64,000 nucleotides of DNA from Acanthococcus lagerstroemiae (taxonomy: Eukaryota > Arthropoda > Insecta > Hemiptera > Eriococcidae). The notes beneath the pieces are model-generated. The model did no database searches and was not told the origin of the DNA. It saw only the letters and a list, made by a program, of their open reading frames with translations. The position numbers were made by a program, and so were the translations under genes. The stretch covers positions 10,850,001 to 10,914,000 of the forward strand of contig CM063106.1 in NCBI GenBank assembly GCA_031841125.1, written 5' to 3'. How positions within the stretch are numbered: position 1 is the stretch's first letter; each line of letters begins with the position of its first letter. Below are positions 23,670 through 34,598 of the stretch, piece by piece.

Positions 23670-24889
23670 AATAGAATTTTCTAATTCTAAATTCTCTGTT
23701 ATCTCTTTCGAAGTATAATTTGCTGTTTCTTAAATTTTTTAATGACCATGACTGAAAATACAAAATGACTCAAATGCCTGTTAGACACTCTGATACAACA
23801 TACTACATCCCCCCCCCCAAGAAATCCACCAACACCGATGAATGTAGGTCAACAATACTGAAAAAAATCCCCCCCCCCCACAAAAAATCCAGCGACGCTT
23901 CTGCACACATGTCTTTGCTGATAACAGCTTTCTATATTCCCGACCTACCTATGAGACTTGAAACGAAACAATAAAGGAAAAACTGAAAAAGAGAATTGTA
24001 ATTTTAGGCTGGTGAGGTATACTTAGAAGCGAGGGAAGTCTTGAATATTAAAACTAAAACCTTTGAACTTTCCCATGTTTCAGAATTAGATTTTTCACGA
24101 TGATCAAAACATGTTGCCCTCCTCCCCCTGCACTACGCCACGTCATTCTGCTGTGTCAATTATATACTGAGAAACTGACCGAACGCCTGGTACTGTTGCG
24201 TTTCCGCAACCATTCGTACACATAAGTCGAACATTCTTGATCTATCTCCACGAAAGCACGAGGAACATTCTCAGAAGCCAAAAGCAGGATCTGATCTTAT
24301 GAGATAACCACATGTTTGTCAAGATACAACAAGCCTGATTAAAACGTGAAAAACCTCTCCCCCTTCCTCCCCCATGACTACTTAGATGAGCATAAAAGTC
24401 TTAAATTTGTAAGTCATGGAATCTTACAAATGTCTTGAAGAGCTTCAAGAGTTCTAAGAAGTCTAGGATCAGATGTTGAAGAGCCCCAACGAGACGTAAA
24501 CTATAGTTTTGAACAATTTTAGACTGTATTATTAAACACGTATGGGGAAGCATAAAAAAGTTTTGAACAAATTTGGGAGATTCTAAGAAATTTTTGCATA
24601 AGCACTAGGGTGGCCGTTCTTTATTCTTGGTAGACTTTTTTTTTCGAATTCTTTCGTGGACGCCCTTCAAATCAGTTTCAATGAGATAAAAAAATGACTC
24701 CAAAGTTTGAGGTCGATCAAATGAGGGGACACGTGCCTCAAGCCTCTCTTCACTTCTTATGGAAAAGTACTCAGAGATTTCACGTTATCTTTCTTTTAGT
24801 TAAAAATTCATTTTGTGACTTCGAAAATTCATTCTATTGATCAAATGTAAGATAGTTCGTGCCCCTAAAGGGGTTTGGCGTCATCATAT
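23670..24889. other. Non-coding, poly-C containing
   Basis: Two poly-C tracts (23811-23818 and about 23870-23879) lie in similar contexts (AATCC followed by C run and CAMRAAATCCA), suggesting a short duplicated unit of about 60 bp. Otherwise nothing recognised. Confidence 0.3.
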
Positions 24890-25320
24890 TAATCATTTTC
24901 CGAGGTGGTATTCAATTTGTAGGGTTTGAGGTTGCTGAATTCAATTCTGAAAGTAATTTCTATACCTAACCCGTAAGGTGCCATCAAAAGAGGTAGAGAT
25001 TAAATATTGGTCGGTTATCCCCAGAACTGAATTCAGCAAGCTCGAAAATTCGAAAACCCAAAAAATCGAATACCATCTAAGAAAAATTGGTATTCTTAAG
25101 GAAGAAACGTAAACATTATCCCCCCCCCCCCGCATTAAATTAGTGACCTTACCTCTCCCCCCCCCCCAAAAAAAAAAGTAAAAGACAAATACCATTTAAA
25201 AAAATTACGAACAGTTAAAATTCTCATCGACTGTTCTGGCTTCCTATGGAACAGGATGTAAGAATGCCCCCCCCCCCCCAATTGAATTCGGTGACCTCAG
25301 AATCTAAAAAAAAAAAAAAC
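24890..25320. repeat. Degenerate tandem block with three poly-C tracts
   Basis: Poly-C runs at about 25120, 25158 and 25268 are followed by variants of AATTGAATTCGGTGACCT (25132 and 25280, 148 bp apart). The preceding 24930-25080 segment has the same GAATTC phrases. It looks like an old tandem repeat. Confidence 0.4.
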
Positions 25321-26846
25321 GATTTTGAAAAATAATCACATTTACACACTCTTCTTTAATAGCACTCCGTAGAGTCAGATGTACAAACTATCACCAAAAT
25401 TGCTGAAAAACCTATAAACTGACTTCTATCTCAAATTTAGATTTTCCTTCATTTATTCCCCTCTTCTAAGGTCACTCCCCTAGAATCATTACTCGACACT
25501 GACAAATCAACTATTTTACATTACACTTAATGAACTTTCAAAATTCATGGAAATGTAATTCCTAACGTTGTTAAGGGCTGAGAAAAAAAATGAAATGTAG
25601 TTTTAAAAACTTTGAAAACATGTATATTTTCTCATGAAACGAAGATGGGAGCTTGAGAGACGTGTTCCCCTCATCCAATCTGCCCAGAACTTTACAAGGA
25701 CTTATCCTTATTGAAACTGATCTAGGTTCTTTGTGAAATTCAGACAGTTAAAAATGAAAAATTGAAATTTACACATGGCGTAAAATATGTCAAAATCTGG
25801 ATTTTCTTAGTCGGAGATAACAAATTCAGGATTGGGACCTAACATCCTTTAAAACGAAATTCCCTGACTCAGAGAACCCTATTTTTGACATATTTGACGT
25901 GAACATGTGTAAATTTCATTATTTCACATTTCAGCTTCCTATATAGATTACTGTAGATACAGGGATGGGACGAACAAAGCCTCAAAAATGAAATCCCCGA
26001 CTTCACATGCCCTAATTTTAATATATTTATCGTCTCTTACGGCAGTTTTTAGATTCTACCTCTCCCGTGGATCTTTTTGAGTTGGGGAAAGGAATTCGGT
26101 GCACTTGGAAGTCATAAAAACCGATTTTTATTATTTTTTTAATGTATTTTCGTATCCTCGTCGTGGACTAGGATGAAAGTTTACTGTTCACCAAAATTCA
26201 AGACTGGGGCATTGACCTCTAAGACTCCTGCATAAAAGTGCTGGTGGCTATCGAAACACTTATAAGAACAATTTTTTTCAGTCAAATCAATATGTTTGGT
26301 CACACTCGATTTTTTGGACTTTTTATTGCAAAATTGGAATTTTTCTAAAGGGAAATCATTTTATCAGCTTCAGTTCACGTACACTACCCCTAAATATACT
26401 TCGATTTCAAAAATGTTAGCCAGGGTATTTTAACGTCTACTAGAACAGATTAAGCCCGTGGAAGAGCAACCTTACGAAAAACGCTTTTATTGGACCACCA
26501 TAATAGACGTAATACCAATTTGTAAACAAAAAACAAAATTAATAATTTTTGTGTTAATAATTGCACCACCTTCCCCAGTCTGAGCAAGTTGGATTTTTAA
26601 AAAATGGACATTGCAAGACCTATCAAACATTGAAGGAGCATCAAAACCCCAGGAACCTCAACAATATCATTAACTGTTGATCCTTTGAAAAAAATTATTA
26701 CCAAAATTGTAGGTCTGAAAAAAAAAGTTACAATCGGACTTACAGTACTAGAGTTAAGAATTAATAAGTAAAAATCAACTTAACGCATTCAAATATCCCT
26801 GACCTCTGGTCCAACGGGCTGATTGGGCTCGTCTTCGAATTCGAGC
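25321..26846. other. Non-coding; one 156-bp inverted repeat
   Basis: GAAATTTACACATG at about 25763 and CATGTGTAAATTTC ending at about 25918 are the tips of an imperfect inverted repeat with further pairing inside (ATATGTCAAAA against TTTTTGACATAT). Remaining sequence shows no genes. Confidence 0.45.
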
Positions 26847-27079
26847 CAAGGGCGCAACCAAGGACGGGGATAGAAGGCTATGCCCCCCCCCCCGTAAAAA
26901 AAATTCTTCATTTTTTCAAAATTAATTTTGAAACGAAGAAAAATATGCCAATGGCCTGATGTGGTTATGTTGCGTCGTAGGTTCGTACAAATTTACGAGC
27001 TTTCACCACTGTTCAAGATTTTTTTTCTCTCTCTAAATTCTAGCCACCACCAAAAAAAAGTTCTGGATGCGCCCCTGAC
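26847..27079. mobile_element. hAT-like MITE, about 230 bp
   Basis: Left end CAAGGGCGCAACCAAGGAC and the complement of the right end CAGGGGCGCATCCAGAAC form hAT-like inverted repeats; a poly-C run lies inside. Target duplication is not clear. Confidence 0.5.
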
Positions 27080-27427
27080 CCAAGCACATTAAATGTGTGA
27101 AAGTTGATTTGACAAAAATCCACTGACTAATTACGAGCGAGTAGATAGTCGGATAACGCCATTCTCCCCTAGAACCCACATTTTGGTTCCCACTTCCACC
27201 GAATAGAGTAATTAGGCCCATCTATAAACTTGATCTTCGTTATCGCGAACATACCTAAATTTCACCTCTTTACTCAACTACAACCAACTCTCACTATCGT
27301 CGAACCTATAGATCTCGGATCAATCAAGAAATAAATGAATAAAATAATAAATAAAATTCGCGACCATGCGTTAAGGCTACACTTCGTTTGCCTATTGCCT
27401 AATAAACCTCACAACCATTAGCTACCT

Positions 27428-28115
27428 TCATTCGCCTGAGAAAAACATGCTCGAATCAATAAGTTGTACTTTTTCAGAGGTCTTTTTGGCAGAGGCATCT
27501 TTGTCTTCTTGGTTCTCTAAACTGGTATCTCCGCGATTCGCCTGCATTCGGCCCTGACTCAATCCGCCCAAACGTACCTCCACCAAACTACCTGCACTCA
27601 GTACTGCACACTTACCTATTTCTTATAACCTCAGTCCATAGCAGAAACATAAACCAACCAAAAATGCTAATTTTAGTCGTATACATACCAACGATAAATC
27701 CTTTCCCGGTTTCGCAATACGAAGTCTTCGTGTTCAGTTCCACGTAGAATACCAAAATCGGGTGACCAAATCGAGCGGTCGGGAATGGGTCCAGCACCAG
27801 AATACCATCGTGGAAGGTCTTGTGCCTGGAATCGCCGTCCGGAAACACGGTCCCAAATTTGCTGCTCCCAGTTGGTTCGGCTCCATAGATGCGGAAATTG
27901 TTCCTGTTGGTCAGCTTGATCATCAGGCAGGTGTCCTCGCACACGTAACTCTGTTCGGTGCAGTTCAGCCTAGTCGACCAGCGATACGCTGCGTCCGCCC
28001 AGACCGACATCCTCTTGGAGTTGTTCGCGTTTTCAGCCGACTGCGACTGGCCGTTGCCCTGCAACAGCATGCCGTTCACCAGGCTGAAGAGAAAAAGTAC
28101 GGTAATCGGATTCAT
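27428..28115 (-). CDS. Secreted protein of 196 residues, two exons, unknown function
   Basis: Exon 1 runs 28115-27689 from an ATG and encodes a signal peptide (hydrophobic residues 5-19, MNPITVLFLFSLVNGMLL). The mature protein has four cysteines (about residues 52, 59, 63 and 134) and two Asn sequons (residues 31 and 51). It includes FRIYGAEPTGSSKFG and GHPILVFYVELNTKTSYC. The exon ends in phase 1 at a GTATGT donor. Exon 2, 27591-27428, follows an acceptor GAGTGCAG, keeps the frame, and ends EKVQLIDSSMFFSGE before TGA at 27430-27428. An alternative acceptor 12 nt earlier is also in frame. The 97-bp intron is short and the acceptor has a weak pyrimidine tract. I do not recognise the domain. 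The GC-rich flank upstream supports a real promoter and 5' end. Confidence 0.65.
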
Positions 28116-28640
28116 CGTAAGGCCGCACGAAAATATAAGTCGAAATCGTCGAGACTGTCAGAGAGATCGCCAAGTAAACGAGAGTAGCGAGTAAGACGCG
28201 CGAGTACTACGAGTGTAGGAAACCGGTCGAAGGACGATTCAAAAATGACACGAGAGTTGCTTCGGCTGCGAGAGACGAGATAAGTCCAATGTTCGGTACT
28301 GTTGCCCAGAGATGATTTCCAGAGCCGAAGATGAAATTTCCCTCTCCCCTCTAAACGTGACGGTTCAACCCTCTTGCGAACCTGCTCAGCCAATAAAAAT
28401 GCTGCCGGCGGATCGGAAAACGCGGCCGTTTTGTCGACGCGCGAGGTGGAGCCTGCGGCCGCGGTGGAGCGGCAACCCGAGCCCAAGACACTCGAGACTT
28501 GTCGCGGCGCCTTCGACCAAGTTTACCTGGCGAATCGCATTTCGACGCTGATCGACGTCTCAAGGAAAGTAGAAAGGCCTCGGCGATGTTTTCCAATTCA
28601 GAAACCTTCAACTATACAAAGTATACGTGGACTATGATCT
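28116..28640 (-). promoter_or_regulatory. GC-rich 5' flank and probable promoter of the secreted-protein gene
   Basis: CpG-rich sequence (GCCTGCGGCCGCGGTGGAGC, TCGCGGCGCC) lies directly upstream of the ATG at 28115, in contrast to the AT-rich surroundings. The segment 28130-28300 would be 5' untranslated. No TATA box is evident. Several overlapping frames here on both strands are explained by the base composition. Confidence 0.4.
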
Positions 28641-29084
28641 TAGTGGCGTCGAGATGCCGAGGGCACAGGGAATTTGCCCCCTTCCCCATACTCATTATGA
28701 TCCGGGGGCATAATTTTACCACCTCAGTTTAAGCGAAGAAAACTGTATAAACTTGCTATGAATGGTACACGACAATGCAAATATACTGAACGTCCATTTA
28801 CTATCAAATCAGGAGCTGAGAAACAGTTTATTTTCTTCTAAAAATACCTCAGATACCACGTAATTTTGAGTAAATCGAGTTTAAATTTCAGCATACAATA
28901 TTGTTCTACATGAATTCCATACATCTGGGCTTGCATAGAAATTATGCATGCAGTGATATCAAAGCAGAAGGAATACTAGTATTATTTTGCCCCCCGCCCC
29001 CGGGTCAACTTGAGAAATTGTTAGAAAAAGAACTCACACGCAGGGGGGGGGAACTATAGAGGTGTGAGGGGTTCAACCCCCTTG
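28641..29084. other. Non-coding; ends with fragment of the GAAACT/poly-G repeat family
   Basis: No genes. Sequence 29039-29084 (CGCAGGGGGGGGGAACTATAG then GGGGTTCAACCCCC) resembles the left end of the repeat family at 34599 and 48738, and it abuts the truncated LINE. Confidence 0.35.
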
Positions 29085-30065
29085 CGGAGAAGTTTTTTCT
29101 AAACCCGGCTTGCTCACGTGGTTGGTATTGGCCAAGTTGTGGGTATACAGCCTGTCTTTCAGAACTTTCATGAATAATTTCCGCAAAGTGGATGTATAAG
29201 GCTGATAGGCCTGTAATTTTTATTTCATCTTTGTTTCCTTTTTTGTATAACAGAATAATTTCTGCCTCCCTCCATTGGGTAGGGGTTACTTCCTCTTCCA
29301 AAATCCTATTGAATAGTTTAGTTAATACAGGAATCAATTCATCCGCGAGAGGTTTGAGGGACCCACTGCTAATCCCATCAGGACCCGCCGCTTTGTCCAC
29401 CTTAACCGAGTAAATTGCTTTTTTCACTTCTACTTGAAGTATATATGGGGTATCCATAGTGTTATTGACTTTTTCTTCCTCGACCTTCGCTTCCTCTTTC
29501 TCCTTCTTCAGTAGCAATGTTTACAATATTTTCCCGGATGCAGGGGATAAGTTTTTCACTTGTGAATAGAGTTGTGTTTGTTTTTCTTATTGATTTGCTT
29601 TCGGGCAGTATTCTTTTGATCAACTCACTATCGTAGTTTCTCACATCCTTTCTTATTTCCGTCTTTATTTTCTTCCTTAAAAAAAGTAACTCGAGTCTTT
29701 CCCTCGCTGTTATCCTTTCCTTATTCTCTAATTTGTCTCTTTTTCCAGTAAGAGTCTTTGTTTCTCTCGATAACTTGTCGTCTGTCCGCATTTTGGGTCT
29801 GGGTTCCCCATACTTGTCGACCGTTTTTTGAATTGAGTCCACTATTCTCTCGTATACTTCTTGTAATGAGTACTCTGACCATTTCGCGCTCGCTTTTTCC
29901 ATCTTCTCTTTTATTTCGTTTCTCGCTTCTTACAAATTGTATACGGGGATAATTTTGTTTTCCATGGGAATGGATTTCCGTTTGTTAAACCTTGGCCTTT
30001 TAGGAATTTTTATACTGGCTCTGCAAAGCCTATGGTCCGAACTAAAGCGGAAGCAGGGCAGCACT
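29085..30065 (-). pseudogene. RTE-like LINE, endonuclease C-terminus through RT start
   Basis: Reading leftward: SSDHRLCRASIKI (about 30040), the end of an AP-type endonuclease; then a lysine/arginine-rich linker (29902-29462, LSRETKTLTGKRDKLENKER); then reverse transcriptase blocks KAAGPDGISSGSLKPL, EAEIILLYKKGNKDE and QPREQAGFRKNFS. Motif choice (EQAGFRK) fits the RTE clade. A frameshift separates linker and RT near 29510, and the RT stops at about 29085 before its catalytic YADD block, so this is dead. The N-terminal endonuclease half is found at 32872-33490, across a 2.8-kb insertion. Confidence 0.85.
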
Positions 30066-30260
30066 GTTACGTACCAGGTGGCGTCATATATGACGCCATT
30101 TCAAAATTTGATAGTAACTCCTCAAAAGGCCAGGTGGCGTCATATATGACACTATAAACATGGATTATTAAAATAGGTAAATTTTTTGTTAGAAAATGGG
30201 CAACACTTGTGCTGTGTATTCTATTAGCTGTGTGCGAGCGTAACCTGTTTCTGAATGCAT

Positions 30261-30650
30261 ATATCGATACCTTAGGATACAGACATGCTATGTCCAAAAT
30301 TTTCGAAAATGCGTTTTTGGTATCACTGGATTCGTCTCAACGAGCAGAATCGAATACTAATACCAGATATGTCCTATCTCATCTCTAAACCCCCTCTAAT
30401 TGGCATTAAGTAAAATCTGCTATGTCCATATAGTCGAAAACGAAATGCACAGACATGCTATGTTCATGCTATGTCCCATATTGTAGTGCACAGATGTGCT
30501 ATGTCCGCTGTCAAGGCATAATTATTTTAAAAAATCAGGTAAAATGGTGAAAAATTATTGTAGATTATGCAAATAACAAAACTTCAAACTTCTCTCCTGA
30601 AAAATGACACCTTTTGGACATAGCATGTCTGTATCCTAAGGTATCGATAT
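30261..30650. mobile_element. MITE with 40-bp perfect inverted ends
   Basis: The left end reads ATATCGATACCTTAGGATAC followed by AGACATGCTATGTCCAAAA; the right end is its complement with almost no mismatch. The octamer TATCGATA sits at both tips and, being palindromic, could be the target duplication. GCTATGTCC recurs several times inside (about 30420, 30470, 30498), perhaps as transposase sites. Length about 372 bp between the octamers. High end similarity suggests a fairly recent copy. Confidence 0.8.
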
Positions 30651-31153
30651 TGCCTTTTGATAGTGTTTGAGGCGCTGTTGCTTACTGTTTCGAATTCGTC
30701 GTCCAAAGAGATTGTGCTAAGCCGATGAAATTCTGCAGTAGGCTACAATGGTAATGGTAAATTAGTCTGCATTTTAGTACGTCCAGTTTTTAGATGCATT
30801 TTGTGAGAATTTCAGACATTACGTTTATAGCGAAGTCGTCTTACAAGAATTTGCCTGAACGTTGGCTTCTTGGTTAATTTCTAATGTATGTGAAATTGCA
30901 GATTATGCAAGATTGATGTAGGTAATGCCGGTTTCCTGTGTTTCCATTGTCAAAGTAAAAAATCTTAAACCAAATAACTCATGTGGATGTTCACTTTTCT
31001 ACTTGTTATGCTATATTTTGATTATTGCTGTATTTTGTTCTAATATGTGACACTTGCTCGCTCAACTATAACCTAACTTTAAATTCTGCTTAAATCGGTA
31101 ATCATGATTAAGTTGAACAGTATTCTATCTACGATTTGAGACCTTCTGTTTCG

Positions 31154-31439
31154 AACATCAGTGTTTTCGAATTGGATAGGCTTCAACAGTCCGGTAAGGC
31201 AATGGCCAGCGCGGTCCCCTGATCTAACACCGTGCGACTTTTCAATTTGGGGCCGGTTGAAGGCATTAGTTTATCGAGAAGAAATAGTAAGTCGTGAACA
31301 CCTTCGAGAACGAATAGAAGCTGCTTTTGCCGCTTTGAAAGCAGACGAAGAGGAGCTGCAGAGAACTACACAAAATTGTTTAAAACGGGCGGAAATGTGT
31401 TTTGATAATGAGGGTGGTCATTTTGAAGATTATTTGTAA
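31154..31439 (+). pseudogene. DDE transposase C-terminal fragment
   Basis: A 92-codon open frame contains WPARSPDLTPCDFSIWG followed by LKALVYREEIVSREHLRERI and ends HFEDYL before TAA at 31437-31439. The PARSPDLTPxDFxLWG block is the third-acid region of IS630/Tc1-related transposases common in insects. Nothing N-terminal is left: the sequence just upstream does not continue the domain. Truncated and non-functional. Confidence 0.8.
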
Positions 31440-31469
31440 AATTAGAGTATGGTTTAGAATGGTTTAGAG

Positions 31470-31960
31470 TATAACATAGAAAAAAATAAGAGCGCTATTT
31501 CTAAATTTTGGAGACTAGTATGATAACGTTTTTTTGTTGTATCAGTATCAACGTAGTTCTGCCCATTTCTCATTATAAAGCCTAGCATTCTTTGCGATTT
31601 TGACACGACTTTCATAATATGATGTTTATAGAATAGTTTTGAATCTAGGACGACACCCAGGTCTCTTACAGTTGTGACGTCGCGCAAGTACTCTCCACCA
31701 ATATTGTAGTTGTAATCAATTTTAGTCTTTTTCCTTGTAAAAGAAATTTTTTCGCATTTCCTGACGTTAAAAGGTAACCGGTTTTCCTGACTCCAAACAA
31801 CCAATAAACTGAGATCGTCTTGTATGGATTCACAGTCTTGGCTTGATACGACTTGTTTAAATATTTTTATGTCGTCTGCGTAAAGCAATATTTTGGTATG
31901 TCTCAGTTGAGCCACAATGGGATTAATAAATATCAGAAACAAAAAAGGACCCAGAATCAT
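31470..31960 (-). pseudogene. Jockey/CR1-like LINE reverse transcriptase fragment
   Basis: A minus frame starts MILGPFLFLIFINPIV, continues to KILLYADDIKIF (the catalytic YADD block), NRLPFNVRKCEKISF and VRDLGVVLDSKLFYKHH. These are RT blocks 4-7 of a Jockey/CR1-type LINE. No upstream RT (blocks 1-3) and no endonuclease are present, and the 3' end breaks off near 31470 next to the transposase fragment. It is a different LINE family from the RTE-like element around it. Confidence 0.85.
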
Positions 31961-32329
31961 ACGTGATCACTCACACATATCGCAAGCCTGCCAACACTTG
32001 AAACTCTAAGTTTAAATCCTAATACCTACTATAAATAGGTAGAGTTTTAGTGCATCCCAAAATAAAAATAACACTAAAATCCAAAGCCGAAGAAAATTTG
32101 TTCAGTTTTATTTTGCTTTGCTTCGTAAATGCTGATACAGCGTTAAAATGATATGTTTGCGTAGTAAATGATCCAAAGTCATTACACTGAATCTTTCTTG
32201 GGCTTAATTTAATTATGCTAAGCAAATCCCTCCCTCCCCCGTGGATCCACGCCTGAAGCCCTGTCACCCTACTACCTTCTCTCCTACAGAGACATGTAGT
32301 GTAACATTTTATAGGCTTTTGTACCCTAA

Positions 32330-32770
32330 TACAACCAGTAGTAAAATCATAAAATTCTGATAAATGTCATAGTAACAGGAGCGTTACAGTGGCCTCTTAC
32401 GGGGGGGGGCGTAACGGGGGGAGCGTTACGGTTTTCGCTGAAGTATACCCCTGGCTGGAAATAATAAATTTCCATGGAAATGTATAAACACGATTTTCGC
32501 TTAAGTATACTCAGTAGTATGATGTCATAGTAATAAGAGTGCGTTACGGGGGCCGTTACGGGGGAGCGTTACAGTTTTCGCTCAAGTATACCCCCGGCTG
32601 GAAGAAATTAATTTCTATAGAAATGTATAAACACGATTTTCGCTTAAGTATATACACAGTAGTATAACATCATAGTAACAGGAATGTTACGGGGGACCGT
32701 TACGGGGTGGCCGTTACGGGGGGGGGGGTATGGTTTTCGCTCAAGTATACCCAGTAGTAAAATCATAGAT
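32330..32770. repeat. Minisatellite, about 150-bp unit, 2.5 copies, G-rich
   Basis: CATAGTAACAGG-type starts lie at 32368, 32526 and 32671 (158 and 145 bp apart). Each unit contains poly-G, several GTTACGGGGG, TTTTCGCTNAAGTATAC and GAAATGTATAAACACGATTT. Many GTTACG repeats make this a G-rich variable block within the composite insertion. Confidence 0.75.
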
Positions 32771-32871
32771 TATAAAATGCTAAAATTCATCATAATTTTG
32801 AGAAACCCTGATCTGTGTCATATATGACGCCACCTGGTCATTTTAGTAGTAAATTGACACATGGGAATTCT

Positions 32872-33684
32872 AGTGCTAAAATGTGGTCTATTATTTTCCC
32901 CCGGGAGATTTCCAAGTCCATTTTAACTTTTCTTTTTTCTTAAAAAAGGTATTTACGATTTTTAAATTGTTTCTCGTACAGAACTCTACCAGTTTTCCCC
33001 GTTATAATTTGGAGTCCCCAAGCCGAATTTTCCCATGTTTACTATCTTCCGGTTACTTGTTCTCACAATTGAGTTCCAATCCCCCATTATGAAATTATAG
33101 TATTATTTTTCGTTGTTCATGATTTCATCCAAGTCTTCATAGAATTTGTTTAGTTTCTCTTCGTCAGATCCCAAAACAGGAGCGTCTACAGCTATAACCA
33201 GAATTTTTGTATTTTAACGTATTTTTAATTTTAAAAAGCATATTCTTTCTGATACTGCTTTGATCCCTTCTACATTTTGCATCAACCTTTCTTTGATATA
33301 AAGACCCACTCCCCGATATCTTTTGGTTTGGCCCGTGTGGTAGAAGACATACCCGGGTTTCTTGACTAGTAGCGATTCCCCCATTTTCCTTACTTCTGAA
33401 AATACATGATTTTTCCAATTTTTTGTTCACAGTCATACATTCTCTCGCTACTAGCAAGACCTCTACAATTGTAGTACGCCAAGTTCAGTTTGGTTCCCTC
33501 AAGATTGTTGTTTTGATTTTTCCGAAGTAGTCGCCAGAATTTTTGCAACTCTGTTTGCTTTGTCCAAATTTGGAATTTTTGTTTTTGTTTTTATTTCCAT
33601 TTTTCCCCTTCCAAATAGCTTTGTCTGTGTGGGGGTATTGCAGCTAAATAGATTTGGGAATCCTCGGATGGCCTCACGACACAA
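32872..33684 (-). pseudogene. RTE-like LINE, N-terminal endonuclease half
   Basis: In broken frames the minus strand reads LAYYNCRGLASSERM (about 33475), EVRKMGESLLVKK, GYVFYHTGQTKRYRGVGLYI, VSERICFLKLKI, NFIMGDWNS and KWTWKSP...DHIL (about 32880): the ordered blocks of an AP-type LINE endonuclease. At least three stops or frameshifts occur. An upstream frame (33684-33499) may be the ORF start in another phase. The reading continues at 30065 with the rest of the endonuclease, so this and 29085-30065 are one element split by insertion. Confidence 0.85.
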
Positions 33685-33699
33685 ACGAGATTTGTTACG

Positions 33700-34257
33700 T
33701 GGTCATCGAATAACCGCGAGAAATAAGCGACAAAGTTTTTCGTTCGAACCCTATAATTTCAAATTTTAACTTTCTATACAATTTGGTCGACTGACAAGGC
33801 TACAACTTATGACATCTTAAGCAATAACCCGATCGAGAATGTACTTAAACTAGCCTTAACTTTTAGTTTTTATACCCGCATGAGGAGAAGTCAGTAGTTG
33901 TTTCAGATCGAAGTTCACTAATTACGTGTAGCTTCGTCTGAGAGTTTTGGATGGGTCGAAAAGATGTACTTTACTGTTTACTTTCCTTGCTCTTAAATAT
34001 CATCAGCTTAAAATCATACTTTAGATAGATGTTCGGTATATTCCCGTATCACCTCCCCCCTAAAAGAAAAATTTTAAATGAAATGAAAACGTTTTTAGCA
34101 CAGTTATGTTTAGATTCTCAACAACAAAAAAATACTATCTGATTTCCCCCTCTGCGCTACATGTCAATAAGAGTTTCTTAATGTTACCCCATGTGATGAT
34201 AATTTAAAACAAGCAAAACAAAAAAAAAATGATAATAATTATAAATTTATTGTTCTA
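33700..34257 (-). mobile_element. Possible LTR remnant
   Basis: Minus-strand GGGTATAAAAACTAAAAGTTAAGG (quoted in two parts: GGGTATAAAAACTAAA then AGTTAAGG) near 33880 resembles the TATA region of the LTR-like block at 51300-51500 and is followed by the same GTACATTC phrase. Borders, primer site and target duplication are not visible. The remainder of the interval holds nothing recognisable. Confidence 0.25.
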
Positions 34258-34560
34258 CTTCATCTGTTTCCAATCCGCTGTCGCTCCCTGAGTTGTGATG
34301 CCGGTCGCCTTCCCTAGGCTCGCACCCCTTTTCGAGTAACCATTCATAACTGTCAGATGCTCCCTGTCTCTGCATTCCACTGTAGATGCTCGAACGTCGA
34401 TATGCCTTCCTTGTCTTATGCGTAAGCGGTAATCGACATCGGTCAGGCCCAATAAGTTTTCCAAAATTGGAATATACCTCGCTGGTAGTGTTGCCCTTAC
34501 TCGTCGTTCGATGTTGTTCTGAATAAATTCATTCGCCAGCTGTATTACTTTTTGGATCGG
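34258..34560 (-). CDS. Open frame of about 95 codons, unknown
   Basis: A minus frame stays open from about 34560 to a TAG at 34258. It contains VIQLANEFIQNNIERRVR, LPARYIPILENLLGLTD and many charged residues, unlike the random AT-rich frames around it. It could be a degraded gag or ORF1 segment or a terminal exon; no acceptor fits well. No family recognised. Confidence 0.3.
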
Positions 34561-34598
34561 TGGTTAGTAGCGGAACACGCATAAAAAATGGTACGCAG

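Larger units (their letters stand above)
30066..32871. mobile_element. 2.8-kb composite insertion splitting the LINE
   Basis: The LINE endonuclease is broken between DHIL (about 32875) and VTVLPCF (about 30060). The inserted DNA carries ACCAGGTGGCGTCATATATGAC at its left end (30073; again at 30129) and the inverse GTCATATATGACGCCACCTGG near its right end (32818-32841). The core GGCGTCATATATGACGCC is an 18-bp perfect palindrome. A further 30 bp at the right edge is unassigned and no target duplication was identified. It contains a MITE, a transposase remnant, an LINE RT and a minisatellite, so it has itself been built up by several insertions. Confidence 0.6.

Noticed and set aside
28312..28732. 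Overlapping 77-141 codon frames on both strands near 28 kb
   Set aside because: They lie in the GC-rich promoter region or opposite the secreted-protein exon and are stop-poor for that reason.
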